From positions 1 through 64,000 of the forward strand of contig JAFRZE010000042.1 in the NCBI GenBank assembly GCA_017442735.1: a stretch of 64,000 nt of DNA, written 5' to 3'. Numbering within the stretch: position 1 is the stretch's first letter; every line of letters begins with the position of its first letter. A model generated the notes under the pieces. It saw nothing but the letters and a program-made list of their open reading frames with translations, was not told where the DNA came from and did not search any database. This DNA comes from Bacillota bacterium. Its GTDB lineage: Bacteria; Bacillota; Clostridia; Lachnospirales; Bianqueaceae. The translations under genes were made by a program, and so were the position numbers. Below are positions 1 to 7,191 of this stretch, in pieces.

Positions 1-679
1 ATGCCTGCGCGCCAGCCCACTCGTTCTGCATGATACCAAGGAAGTTGACCATCTGGTTGCAGAGCGTGGACAGATGCTTTGCCGGAGAAGAAGTGATCTT
101 ACCGGGAACACCGCCAAGGCCTTCCTGGATCAGCTGTTTCAGGCTCCAACCGGCACAGTAGCCGGTCAGCATGGACAGGTCGTGCAGATGGATCGCCGCG
201 CTTCTGTGCGCTTCCGCGATCTCATCATCGTAGATCTCGGACAGCCAGTAGTTGGCCGTGATGGCACCGGAGTTTGAAAGGATCAGTCCGCCGACGGAAT
301 AAGTAACGGTGGAATTCTCCTTCACACGCCAGTCATTGATCTTCAGGTAGTTGTCTACCAGATCTTTATAGTTCAGCAGCGTGGAGTTGATATTTCTGAC
401 TTTCTCTCTCTGGCGGCGGTACAGGATGTAGGCTTTGGCAACATCCGCGTAGCCGGACTCGGAAAGAACTTTCTCAACGCTGTCCTGGATCTCCTCCACA
501 GCGATCTTGCCGTCTTTGATCTTGCTTTCAAAATCAGACGTGACATGCAGCGCGAGTAATTCGATGACGCTCGGATGATATTGTTTCTTGAGTGCTTCGA
601 ATGCCTTGGTAATAGCGGCTGTGATTTTCTCGATAGTGAAATCGACCACATTGCCGTCCCGTTTTACTACCTGATACAT
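1..679 (-). CDS. nrdD: Anaerobic ribonucleoside-triphosphate reductase, N-terminal part (cut by window edge)
   Basis: Reduces ribonucleoside triphosphates to dNTPs under anaerobic conditions using a glycyl radical. Only the first ~226 residues are in the window; the radical-bearing C-terminus lies off the left edge. The N-terminus, MYQVVKRDGNVVDF, is an ATP-cone domain (allosteric dATP/ATP site, residues ~1-95), followed by the start of the catalytic barrel with AAIHLHDL and YCAGWSL, typical of NrdD. The ATG at 679 sits 8 nt after a GGGGGG-rich ribosome site. The gene lies downstream of its activase nrdG but has its own NrdR-controlled promoter in the 125-bp gap. Family assignment is secure. 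Confidence 0.95.
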   Translation of the reverse strand, partial: MYQVVKRDGNVVDFTIEKITAAITKAFEALKKQYHPSVIELLALHVTSDFESKIKDGKIAVEEIQDSVEKVLSESGYADVAKAYILYRRQREKVRNINSTLLNYKDLVDNYLKINDWRVKENSTVTYSVGGLILSNSGAITANYWLSEIYDDEIAEAHRSAAIHLHDLSMLTGYCAGWSLKQLIQEGLGGVPGKITSSPAKHLSTLCNQMVNFLGIMQNEWAGAQA

Positions 680-733
680 AAAAAAATCCCCCCTAAGGTG
701 TTTCATGTTCTCTCTGTTTTTGCGAACACATCT

Positions 734-762
734 ATCCTAACACCGAGGGAGGTGATTGTCAA
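734..762 (-). promoter_or_regulatory. Promoter of nrdD
   Basis: On the minus strand there is a consensus -35 TTGACA (757-762), a 17-bp spacer and a -10 TAGGAT (734-739), about 55 bp upstream of the nrdD start. The -35 lies inside one of two NrdR-box-like palindromes, so repression by promoter occlusion is the natural reading. Confidence 0.75.
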
Positions 763-804
763 TATGTTGTATGAAAAAATTTAGTTATCCACAATATATA
801 GTGG
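757..804 (-). promoter_or_regulatory. Tandem NrdR boxes upstream of nrdD
   Basis: Two 16-bp palindromes match the NrdR box (acaCwAtATaTwGtgt). The first is CCACAATATATAGTGG at 789-804, nearly perfect. The second is at 757-772, with core CAACATATTG on the minus strand. Their centres are 32 bp apart (about three helical turns), the spacing NrdR needs to bind both boxes. The proximal box covers the nrdD -35 element. Known NrdR biology: the ATP-cone repressor shuts off reductase genes when dATP is high. The nrdR gene itself is not in this window. Confidence 0.8.
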
Positions 805-1497
805 TTAATCCACACCACGCACATGTGTATTCGGTATATTTCGCTGCATCGTCCGGCAAAATGTGTATATCTCCTCCCGGCTCGGTGCGTGAAGATTTCC
901 AAAGGGGACCGAATCCCGATCCGTGAACGACTGAAGGTAATATGCTTTCGCTCCTTTCAGCCATTCCCCGATCACTACAAAGTCTTCTTCCTCATGGAAT
1001 TCCGCTACGACTGTCGTACGAAATTCGTAATTCACGTTTCCTTCCATCAGCAGGCGCGCGCTTTCTTTCACAGCCGACAGATCCAGCTTTTCCAGACCTG
1101 CTGTCATCGCGTATTTTTCCGGGCTGTTTTTGATATCCATCGCGACATAGTCCACCAGACCTTCTTCCATCATCCTGCGGAGCATCTCCGGATGATTGCC
1201 GTTCGTATCCAGTTTGACCGCGTAACCCATCGATTTGACCCGGCGCATCAGATCCGGCAGGTTTTTCTGCAGACAGGGTTCGCCGCCGGTGAAAGCCACT
1301 CCATCCAGCAATCCTTTCCGCTTCTCTAAAAACGCGATCAGCTCCTCGTCCTCCATGACAGGCGGCGCGCTCCCGTCCACCAGTTCGAAGTTATGGCAGA
1401 ACGGGCAGCGAAAGTCACATCCGCCGGTAAAGACCGTACAGGCGACATGCCCCGGAAAATCCAGAAGCGTCATTTTTTGTAAACCGTGAATCTTCAT
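805..1497 (-). CDS. nrdG: Anaerobic ribonucleotide reductase activating protein (radical SAM)
   Basis: Activates NrdD by generating its glycyl radical from S-adenosylmethionine. The 230-residue protein has the radical SAM cluster motif C27-x3-C31-x2-C34 (CDFRCPFC) and the GGEP motif (TGGEPCLQ), with a short single-domain layout typical of NrdG-type activases. It follows the DUF4037 gene by 13 bp, behind AGAGG, and so may be co-transcribed with it. The order nrdG then nrdD is the reverse of the common nrdD-nrdG order. The NrdR boxes lie after nrdG, so they control nrdD directly but not obviously nrdG. Confidence 0.92.
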   Translation of the reverse strand: MKIHGLQKMTLLDFPGHVACTVFTGGCDFRCPFCHNFELVDGSAPPVMEDEELIAFLEKRKGLLDGVAFTGGEPCLQKNLPDLMRRVKSMGYAVKLDTNGNHPEMLRRMMEEGLVDYVAMDIKNSPEKYAMTAGLEKLDLSAVKESARLLMEGNVNYEFRTTVVAEFHEEEDFVVIGEWLKGAKAYYLQSFTDRDSVPFGNLHAPSREEIYTFCRTMQRNIPNTHVRGVD

Positions 1498-1510
1498 TTA
1501 TATATACCTC

Positions 1511-2452
1511 TTATATACTTGCCAGGATATGAAGGTTGCGGATCTCACCATCCTCGATCTGATCGTTGACGGAATAGGCATGTTTTTCCAGATCTCCGCA
1601 GTTCGCCCTGGTCACTCCCTGGTCGATCAGCTCATCGATCACGTCGGCAGCGATCCCTTCGATAACATCATATTTGGCTTCCGCCATCTCCGGCTCATTG
1701 TCGGTCGTGATGAGGTATTCCAGCAGCTCCGCTTCCAGGCTAAGGTTAGGCAGCTGTCTCATCGCGCGGAAACTCCATTTATAATATGGCTGATAAACGC
1801 GGTTCAGAAGGAAAATCGTATGCATCGTGCTTTTCGCAAATTCGATGGCCGCCAGCTGCGCTGCGCCTTTTTCTCCGTGCTGAAGGCATCTTGTGTAATT
1901 ATACTGTCCGGACTGTGCCATGATCAGAAGTTCGCCTGCCAGCTTTTTCAGTCGAATATCCTCCGGATAGTACTGCAGTCTCTCCCGGATCCTCGTCACT
2001 TCTCCTGAACCGTCGAAGAAGATCTCGCCCGCCGTTGCTTCCGCAAGTGTCTGTTCCGGCAGATCCATCCACTGACCGAGTGTCAGGATCCCATCCGACG
2101 AACCGGTCTTTTCCTCAAAAAACTCGGAGATCCTCATCACGCCATGTCTTGCGCCGCCCACCGGCTGCATCAGAGATCTGTGATAGCCCATAAACTCTTT
2201 CGGGAGCTTGGCGTAAGCCCGTTCCAACAAAAAAGCGGTACGTCTGTCGACTATTTCCTCCCCGGGAAGAAGCAGGCAGAATCCCGGTTCAAAATCGTGA
2301 TCTTCGGAAGTCTCATCATCGAATCCCAGAACTTCCGAGCCGCTTCCCAGAAGGCCCGCGCAGATTTTCGGCAGGATCTCCTGAAACTGCTCTTTCAGCA
2401 TGGGAAGTCCAAAGGTTTCAAAATACGCTCTGGATAGTTCAAGTCCTTTCAT
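1511..2452 (-). CDS. DUF4037 domain protein (nucleotidyltransferase-like)
   Basis: A 313-residue cytosolic protein of the DUF4037 family. Residues ~35-55 contain GSGSEVLGFDDETSEDHDF, the family signature; the GS...D-x-D arrangement resembles a nucleotidyltransferase active site, but no substrate is established. The C-terminal half is alpha-helical with no membrane segment. The start at 2452 is preceded by GAGGAAG and lies inside the last codons of the upstream TPR gene (14-bp overlap), so translation is probably coupled. A DUF4037 gene paired with a TPR gene is a recurring arrangement in Bacillota and suggests that the two products act together. Physiological role unknown. Confidence 0.8.
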   Translation of the reverse strand: MKGLELSRAYFETFGLPMLKEQFQEILPKICAGLLGSGSEVLGFDDETSEDHDFEPGFCLLLPGEEIVDRRTAFLLERAYAKLPKEFMGYHRSLMQPVGGARHGVMRISEFFEEKTGSSDGILTLGQWMDLPEQTLAEATAGEIFFDGSGEVTRIRERLQYYPEDIRLKKLAGELLIMAQSGQYNYTRCLQHGEKGAAQLAAIEFAKSTMHTIFLLNRVYQPYYKWSFRAMRQLPNLSLEAELLEYLITTDNEPEMAEAKYDVIEGIAADVIDELIDQGVTRANCGDLEKHAYSVNDQIEDGEIRNLHILASI

Positions 2453-3200
2453 AGATCTTCCTCGCTCTTTCCTTCAACTCGTCCGCCGCCAGAAAATACC
2501 CGTAGTATTCAAAACTTGGCGCGCACTTCTCACATACGAAAGCATAGTAACCGTCCTCTACGCTTTCCGGTTTCTTCTCCAACAGCGCATACGCCTGATC
2601 CACCAGAGACTGTACCTTGGGTTCCGCTTCTTCCGATCCTAACTTAAGATTCCAGACATCCGCCATATTCATGTACGTGATGGCCTGCTCCAGTTCGCCG
2701 CCGGGCACCTTTGCCATCTGAGCAAGTGCTTTCTCATAGTAGGACATCGCCTCTTCAAAATGGTGAAGACTGACCAGCGTCAGCGCCATGTTGTTGTATA
2801 GTCCGCCCAGCAGTTCCGGCTCGGTCGATGGAATGCTCTCATACACCTGCTGTGCCTTTTGGAACATTTGCAGGGAACGTTCATTTTCATCAAACGCGTT
2901 ACAGGCTGTCGCGATATTAACGTAAGTCGTACCGGCAGTGATGGTTCCGCCAAACTCCATCTCTTCCAGGAGTCGGAGCGCCTCGTCCGACTGATGAAGC
3001 GCGCCTTCCCGGTTTCCCGTCTTGCGAAAATGCCCGATCAGTTCGCCTCGCACCATCAGTTCGCCCCGCAGATCACCGGCCATTCTGGCCTCTTCCAGCC
3101 AGTAAAGCAAGTGCTTTTCCGCACCGGCATAATCCCGCCGACTCATATACTCATCCATCTTCTCCCGTACGCGGCGCTGATCGATCGGCGGCATCTTCAT
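2439..3200 (-). CDS. Tetratricopeptide repeat protein
   Basis: A 253-residue soluble protein made of about five TPR-like helical hairpins. The clearest are around residues 95-130 (AFDENERSLQMFQKAQQVYE) and 130-170 (LYNNMALTLVSLHHFEEAMS), which carry the usual small/aromatic TPR positions. TPRs are protein-protein interaction scaffolds. There is no signal peptide or enzymatic domain. The start at 3200 follows AGGAGGAG. It is the first gene of a leftward unit TPR - DUF4037 - nrdG; the shared reading overlap with DUF4037 argues that it is the partner of that protein. No specific pathway can be named. Confidence 0.8.
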   Translation of the reverse strand: MKMPPIDQRRVREKMDEYMSRRDYAGAEKHLLYWLEEARMAGDLRGELMVRGELIGHFRKTGNREGALHQSDEALRLLEEMEFGGTITAGTTYVNIATACNAFDENERSLQMFQKAQQVYESIPSTEPELLGGLYNNMALTLVSLHHFEEAMSYYEKALAQMAKVPGGELEQAITYMNMADVWNLKLGSEEAEPKVQSLVDQAYALLEKKPESVEDGYYAFVCEKCAPSFEYYGYFLAADELKERARKIYERT

Positions 3201-3227
3201 GGTGTATCTCCTCCTGATCTCGGATTG

Positions 3228-3264
3228 AAAAAAACAGCGAAATCATTTTCTGAATTTCGCTGTT
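3228..3264 (-). terminator. Rho-independent terminator after the tRNA-Ser pair
   Basis: Minus-strand hairpin with 11-bp arms AACAGCGAAAT / ATTTCGCTGTT (3254-3264 and 3233-3243), a 10-nt loop and a following run of seven T. It ends the tRNA-Ser transcript just upstream of the TPR gene. Confidence 0.85.
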
Positions 3265-3269
3265 TGCTA

Positions 3270-3358
3270 CGGAGATGAAGAGATTTGAACTCTTGCGCCG
3301 CTATTAACGACCTACTCCCTTTCCAGGGGAGCCCCTTCAGCCACTTGGGTACATCTCC
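3270..3358 (-). tRNA. tRNA-Ser (GGA)
   Basis: 89 nt that fold as a class II tRNA. The acceptor is GGAGATG / CATCTCC with discriminator G. The anticodon stem CTCCC / GGGAG encloses loop CTGGAAA, giving anticodon GGA. There is a long variable arm (GGTCGTTAATAGCGGC) and a T-arm with GTTCAAAT. CCA is not encoded. It is the second of two serine tRNAs transcribed from the promoter at 3537-3565. Confidence 0.95.
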
Positions 3359-3421
3359 AAATGTCTGATCTTTCCCGGATCCACCGGGGATCAGTATTCA
3401 ATTTTCCGGAAAACCGGTGTA

Positions 3422-3507
3422 CGGAAAGGGTGGGATTTGAACCCACGGCTCCTTGCGGAGACACTGGATTTCGAGGCCAGCTCCTTAAGCCACTCGGACA
3501 CCTCTCC
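3422..3507 (-). tRNA. tRNA-Ser (CGA)
   Basis: 86 nt class II tRNA. The acceptor is GGAGAGG / CCTTTCC (one G-U) with discriminator G. The anticodon loop CTCGAAA gives anticodon CGA. The long variable arm is TGTCTCCGCAAGGAGCC and the T-arm contains GGTTCAAATCC. The base pair next to the anticodon loop (31-39) reads C-U, a mismatch, while the rest of the stem (CTGG / CCAG) is intact. CCA is not encoded. Confidence 0.93.
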
Positions 3508-3536
3508 GAAAGGACGTTCCTTAAACGTACTTTGGT

Positions 3537-3565
3537 ATTATACCGAACGGATTTCCTTCTGTCAA
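3537..3565 (-). promoter_or_regulatory. Promoter of the tRNA-Ser operon
   Basis: Perfect -35 TTGACA (3560-3565), 17-bp spacer and perfect -10 TATAAT (3537-3542) on the minus strand, 30 bp upstream of tRNA-Ser(CGA). A consensus promoter of this strength is usual for stable RNA genes. Confidence 0.9.
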
Positions 3566-3594
3566 GCACTTTTTTTGACTCCGGAAATCCGTTC
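3545..3594. repeat. 12-bp inverted repeat overlapping the tRNA promoter
   Basis: GAACGGATTTCC (3545-3556) and its exact complement GGAAATCCGTTC (3583-3594) flank a 26-nt loop that contains the -35 element. One arm fills the -35/-10 spacer. It may terminate the leftward gene ending at 3603, although no T-run follows on that strand, or it may act as an operator. Confidence 0.7.
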
Positions 3595-3602
3595 TGTTTT
3601 CA

Positions 3603-4676
3603 CTAAATACTCAAACCTGCTGCCGGCGCTTGTTTTTCAGCCTGACGATACGCCATGGTCAGGCCGGTCGCGCTGTTGTCAGCCGCCAGACTCGAGTTGA
3701 TGGCGCCACGGAACCCCGAATCTCTTTCATAGCGGCCGGAAAAAGCGGCAAACTTAGGTTCTTTGGCAAGAGACTGTGCCCGTTGATTGAAGGCGTCTTT
3801 CGTGATCTGCGAACCTGCGCTGGGACTCATGGCGAGTTCTCTCGCAGCCAGAATATTCGAAAGATGTTGTGCGGACTTTTTCGGATCTGTGCTGCCTTTG
3901 GCAAGCGCTGCCGTAGACTGATTGATCTGATACTGAGCCGCACGCACGGAATGGGCTCTCGCCGCTTTTACGGTGACATTGCCAAGCTCAATGACTTTGC
4001 CTTTTTCCGCCAGGGCAGAGAACTTTCCAACAGCTGCCGAATCATCCATTGTCTTACGGAAAGCCGAACCGGGCTGCAGCAGTTTGGATTTCAGAAGGGC
4101 AAGATCCTGTTTGCTGATCACGCGGTTCGGATTGCCTTTGCTAAGCTCGGTGACCGCGGCACAGGTAGCGCATCCATCCATCGTCAGTCCTTTGGAGAGC
4201 TCTTTCTTGGACTGAAGGAACCATTCCTTCGCTGTTTTCGCCTCACCATTCAGCCTGGCCGCATCGAAGGAAGCCGGATCCACATGTCGTTTGCTTTTCA
4301 CAGACTCGGCACTCTGTGCCTGATTGATCTCCCGGCAGTAGGAGCCGAATTCATTCTCCGTCGTGAAGTGCTTCATCACTGTCATGGATTCTTTGAAAGC
4401 GGCCGGCTCTTTTTTCCCTCCGGCGATTCCCGTCCCGCCGTTGATATAGTTCCGGATGGAATCCACCATTTTCTTGGAGGAACCGGAAAGTTCGATTCCC
4501 TTTTCCGCCTGACTCTTCGCGGCTTCCATCTGCTTGACCATCTCATTGAAACGGCGACTCTTCTTTTCGATCATCACGCCGCCTTTTTTATGCATGTTTT
4601 CCTTCATGCTTTTCAGCGCGAGATCCAGGACATAAGCATCTTTTTCTGCCTGTGTTTTCGGATTCTTTTCACTCAT
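3603..4676 (-). CDS. Unrecognised 357-residue soluble protein
   Basis: I do not recognise this family. The product is hydrophilic, lysine/alanine/serine rich and helical. It has no signal peptide, no membrane segment and only three cysteines (one in YCREINQ and two in DGCATCAAV near residue 170). The N-terminus (~20-60) has coiled-coil character (KKSRRFNEMVKQMEAAKSQ). It starts 4 nt after the stop of the 446-residue gene at 4681-6021, so the pair is an operon and the products may act together. The style (many short helices, a Gly-rich linker NGGTGIAGG) resembles large eukaryote-like or effector-like proteins seen in gut Bacillota, but that is only an impression. Confidence 0.7.
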   Translation of the reverse strand: MSEKNPKTQAEKDAYVLDLALKSMKENMHKKGGVMIEKKSRRFNEMVKQMEAAKSQAEKGIELSGSSKKMVDSIRNYINGGTGIAGGKKEPAAFKESMTVMKHFTTENEFGSYCREINQAQSAESVKSKRHVDPASFDAARLNGEAKTAKEWFLQSKKELSKGLTMDGCATCAAVTELSKGNPNRVISKQDLALLKSKLLQPGSAFRKTMDDSAAVGKFSALAEKGKVIELGNVTVKAARAHSVRAAQYQINQSTAALAKGSTDPKKSAQHLSNILAARELAMSPSAGSQITKDAFNQRAQSLAKEPKFAAFSGRYERDSGFRGAINSSLAADNSATGLTMAYRQAEKQAPAAGLSI

Positions 4677-4680
4677 GGTC

Positions 4681-6021
4681 TTATCCCAGTGTGGGTCCTT
4701 CTGCCTGCTGGCTTTGTTTTACTTTTCCTTCTTTCAGTCTTTCATTCTTAAGCGCGGCTTTTTCTTCGTTCTTCTCCAGTGCCTTCCTTTCGTTCGGGGA
4801 AAGGGACAGGCCTTCATCGGCAAAGCGGATCAGTTTCTTCGCGTCATCCATCTGCTTTTTATCCGACGCGCTCGGCTCCTGCTCCTGGAGCCCTTCCTGC
4901 TTATTTGTCAGAAACTGACTGGCCTGATTCTTAATATTATGAAGAGACCGGTTCATCTTATCCGCATCCCAGATCGAAACATTCTGATCATAGATGGTCT
5001 TCGTGCTTTTCTCTCCCTGCTGTTCGCGTCCGACCGACCGGTTGATCCGACGAAGTACACCCTGCTCCAGGTCCTTGTATTCCATTACGGCATCCTTCAT
5101 GCCCTGTGAGCTTTCCGGATCATGATCCGCCAGTGTCTTCAGCAGATCATCCGCTTTTTCTATCTGTCCATATACACCGCCCGGGGTCATTCTTCCGCCA
5201 ACTTCTTTCATGCCGGGAGCGATCGCTGCCTTTCCGAGACTTGCATTAAAGCCGATGACCGGCATCGCCTGCGAGGCTTTCTGAAAAAGATTCGGTGTAT
5301 CTGTCTCGATCAGTTCGGCCGGATCCAGTTTTTCAAATCCCTGATCATCCAGCTCCCTGATCTGTGGAAGCGCTTCCTTCAGTTGATCCAGATTCCGGCA
5401 GGCCTTCTCTACTGTCTCCGGCTTTGCTTTTCCTTCCAGTGCTTCCTTCAGTTCTGCCCGGCTGAGTTTCCGGAGTTTATTCGCTGTCTGCGCACGGATC
5501 AAGCTGATCTGTCCCGGCTGCATGACCGTGTTTTCTTTTTTAGAAGAGAGCTCACCGGTTTTTCCCTGAACGCCCGCCAGTCTTCCTTTATCATCAAAGG
5601 AATAGACCATATCACTGCTGCTTCTTTCCGCATTTCCGTAAAGAAAGTCCAGTACCTGCAGATCACTGATCTCCTTCAGTGCCTGGGGAGATGCTGAGAG
5701 AAAAGCTTTCTCATCGATCCCCGCCAGTTCTTTTCCCGGCTCATCTGTTGAGACCCCTTGCATCTTCCTGACAAACGATCCTTCGACCTCAGTGCCTTCA
5801 GAATCCTTCAATACGAGAGGCTTGGCCTGTGGTACGGTTTTCTTCATCCCGAGCAGAGAAGCCATCGCCGCGTAGGCACTGCTTTTCTGATCGTCTTTAC
5901 GAAAAACCCCCTCGATCTTTTTCCCTTTTCCGTCGGTCAACTGGATCTCTGCCTCTTTCTTTTCCTGTATCTGGGAAAGCGTCAGCTGATCCGCGGGACT
6001 CGTTTCTATATTATTAGGCAT
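4681..6021 (-). CDS. Unrecognised 446-residue protein with a degenerate kinase-like catalytic loop
   Basis: A soluble, charged protein with no signal peptide or membrane segment. Residues ~125-155 read LDFLYGNAERSSSDMVY followed by SFDDKGRLAGVQG. This resembles the GN-x-DRH-x2-N-M loop and following D-x2-G strand of PI3/4-kinase- or HipA-like folds found in Bacillota proteins, but here Asp-Arg-His has become Glu-Arg-Ser and the metal-binding Asn has become Asp. If the match is real, the protein is a pseudokinase. The C-terminal 80 residues are a charged helix, probably coiled coil. The start at 6021 follows an AAAGGAG site. It is the first gene of a two-gene unit with the 357-residue protein. 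Confidence 0.65.
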   Translation of the reverse strand: MPNNIETSPADQLTLSQIQEKKEAEIQLTDGKGKKIEGVFRKDDQKSSAYAAMASLLGMKKTVPQAKPLVLKDSEGTEVEGSFVRKMQGVSTDEPGKELAGIDEKAFLSASPQALKEISDLQVLDFLYGNAERSSSDMVYSFDDKGRLAGVQGKTGELSSKKENTVMQPGQISLIRAQTANKLRKLSRAELKEALEGKAKPETVEKACRNLDQLKEALPQIRELDDQGFEKLDPAELIETDTPNLFQKASQAMPVIGFNASLGKAAIAPGMKEVGGRMTPGGVYGQIEKADDLLKTLADHDPESSQGMKDAVMEYKDLEQGVLRRINRSVGREQQGEKSTKTIYDQNVSIWDADKMNRSLHNIKNQASQFLTNKQEGLQEQEPSASDKKQMDDAKKLIRFADEGLSLSPNERKALEKNEEKAALKNERLKEGKVKQSQQAEGPTLG

Positions 6022-6116
6022 GCCTTTTATCTCCTTTTATCGTACCTTGTTTTCTGTATTGTAGGATATTTATGTCAGAAGAGCAATAGTATGCGGCATA
6101 TTGACATATTTTTGGC

Positions 6117-6148
6117 ATAAAATCAGGCATAGGTTTTCCTATGCCTGA
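6117..6148 (-). terminator. Terminator after the acidic lipoprotein gene
   Basis: Minus-strand hairpin TCAGGCATAGG / CCTATGCCTGA (11 bp, 4-nt loop, 6123-6148) followed by TTTTA. It lies 7 bp past the stop of the lipoprotein gene. Confidence 0.8.
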
Positions 6149-6154
6149 AATAGG

Positions 6155-7087
6155 TTAATCTTCGTCATCCACTTCCTCGTCGTCTTCATCTTCGTCGGTG
6201 TCGTTATCTTCGTCCTCGTCGTCTGCTTCTTCACCGTCGTCTTCATCTTCTTCGTCACCGTCTTCATCTTCGTCGGTGTCGTTATCTTCGTCCTCGACTA
6301 TGTCTTCGCCGTCTACTTCTTCACCGTCGTCTTCATCCTCATCATCGGCATCTTCATCTTCCTGGTCTTCGTCGTCTTCGTCCTCGTCTTCGTCGTCCCA
6401 GTCCTCGTCGTCCTCATCATCCCAGTCGTCTTCATCTTCATCTTCATCCTCGTCTTCATCACCATCTTCTTCGGGGATGCTTTCTTCCTCGGGATTTTGA
6501 CTTTCTTCCGGTTTGACTGGTTCTGGCGCGAACTGAACGGTTTGTTCGATTTCCAAAACAGGTGTGACGCTCAGACTGCTGCTTTTCGCGCTTTCCTGGA
6601 TCCTGCCGTTTACCTGGAATAACAGATCTTTGGCTACAGATTCAGGTTGATTGGTAGATAGGAGAACCAGCTTGATCTCACTTCCTCCATTGATCATTCC
6701 ATCCTGCGCCGCCTCTTTAATAATGCTTGCGGATGCGTCGCCGATCGAGCGACCCAGGATTGTCAGTCGGCCTTCGGAATCAAGTTTTTTCGCACTTTCA
6801 TTGAGCGCTTCATAAGCGAAAATATCACCGTTTTCCGCCATATAGAAGACAAAATCCGGGCCAAATGTCAATCGTACAGCATATTCATAGGATTTGGGCG
6901 CTTTCGCCAGGATCTCATCCTTTGTCTGAACTTTTTCTTCTTCCTTTTCAGTTGTGACCGGTATGGAAGATGATTCCTCCACGATCACATCCTGGGATTC
7001 CTCTTCCTCTTTGTTTTTACAGCCGGTCAGCATCAATGAGATGACCAGCAACACGCATAATATGAGACTAAATAATTTCTTATTCAT
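6155..7087 (-). CDS. Lipoprotein with a long Asp/Glu repeat tail
   Basis: A 310-residue membrane-anchored lipoprotein. MNKKLFSLILCVLLVISLML precedes the lipobox LTGC (Cys ~24), so it should be lipidated and exported. Residues ~50-190 form a globular domain I cannot assign. From ~200 to the end the protein is almost entirely Asp and Glu (runs of DEDEDE, with the block NDTDEDED repeated). Such a polyacidic tail may bind Ca2+ or other cations at the cell surface (inference). I place the start at 7087 because of the AGGAGG 6 nt upstream; longer in-frame starts lack a ribosome site. The tail arose by DNA repeat expansion, see 6182-6337. Confidence 0.85.
   Translation of the reverse strand: MNKKLFSLILCVLLVISLMLTGCKNKEEEESQDVIVEESSSIPVTTEKEEEKVQTKDEILAKAPKSYEYAVRLTFGPDFVFYMAENGDIFAYEALNESAKKLDSEGRLTILGRSIGDASASIIKEAAQDGMINGGSEIKLVLLSTNQPESVAKDLLFQVNGRIQESAKSSSLSVTPVLEIEQTVQFAPEPVKPEESQNPEEESIPEEDGDEDEDEDEDEDDWDDEDDEDWDDEDEDEDDEDQEDEDADDEDEDDGEEVDGEDIVEDEDNDTDEDEDGDEEDEDDGEEADDEDEDNDTDEDEDDEEVDDED
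6182..6337 (-). repeat. Imperfect tandem duplication in the acidic tail
   Basis: Two copies of a ~66-78 bp unit occur within the 3' end of the lipoprotein gene (6182-6247 and 6260-6337). The first 37 nt are identical and 78 bp apart (26 codons), and a second identical block is offset by 90 bp, so copy 2 has a 12-nt insertion. All changes keep the frame. Confidence 0.75.
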
Positions 7088-7191
7088 TTCTATCCTCCTG
7101 TATTTATGGTAGATTTGCTCATTCTCTTTATCTATATGGACGGGATGCAACAATCATTATACTAGCGTATCGATCAGAATACAATTCTTTT

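Noticed and set aside
3545-3594. Rho-independent terminator of the gene ending at 3603
   Set aside because: The 12-bp stem has no U-run on the minus strand and lies across a promoter, so it is listed as an inverted repeat.
3630-4751. 373-residue plus-strand reading frame
   Set aside because: It lies opposite the 357-residue gene and lacks a ribosome site and protein-like composition; the minus-strand gene has better coding features and operon context.
6198-6500. Serine-rich reading frame on the plus strand
   Set aside because: It is the antisense of the Asp/Glu codons of the lipoprotein tail and has no ribosome site.
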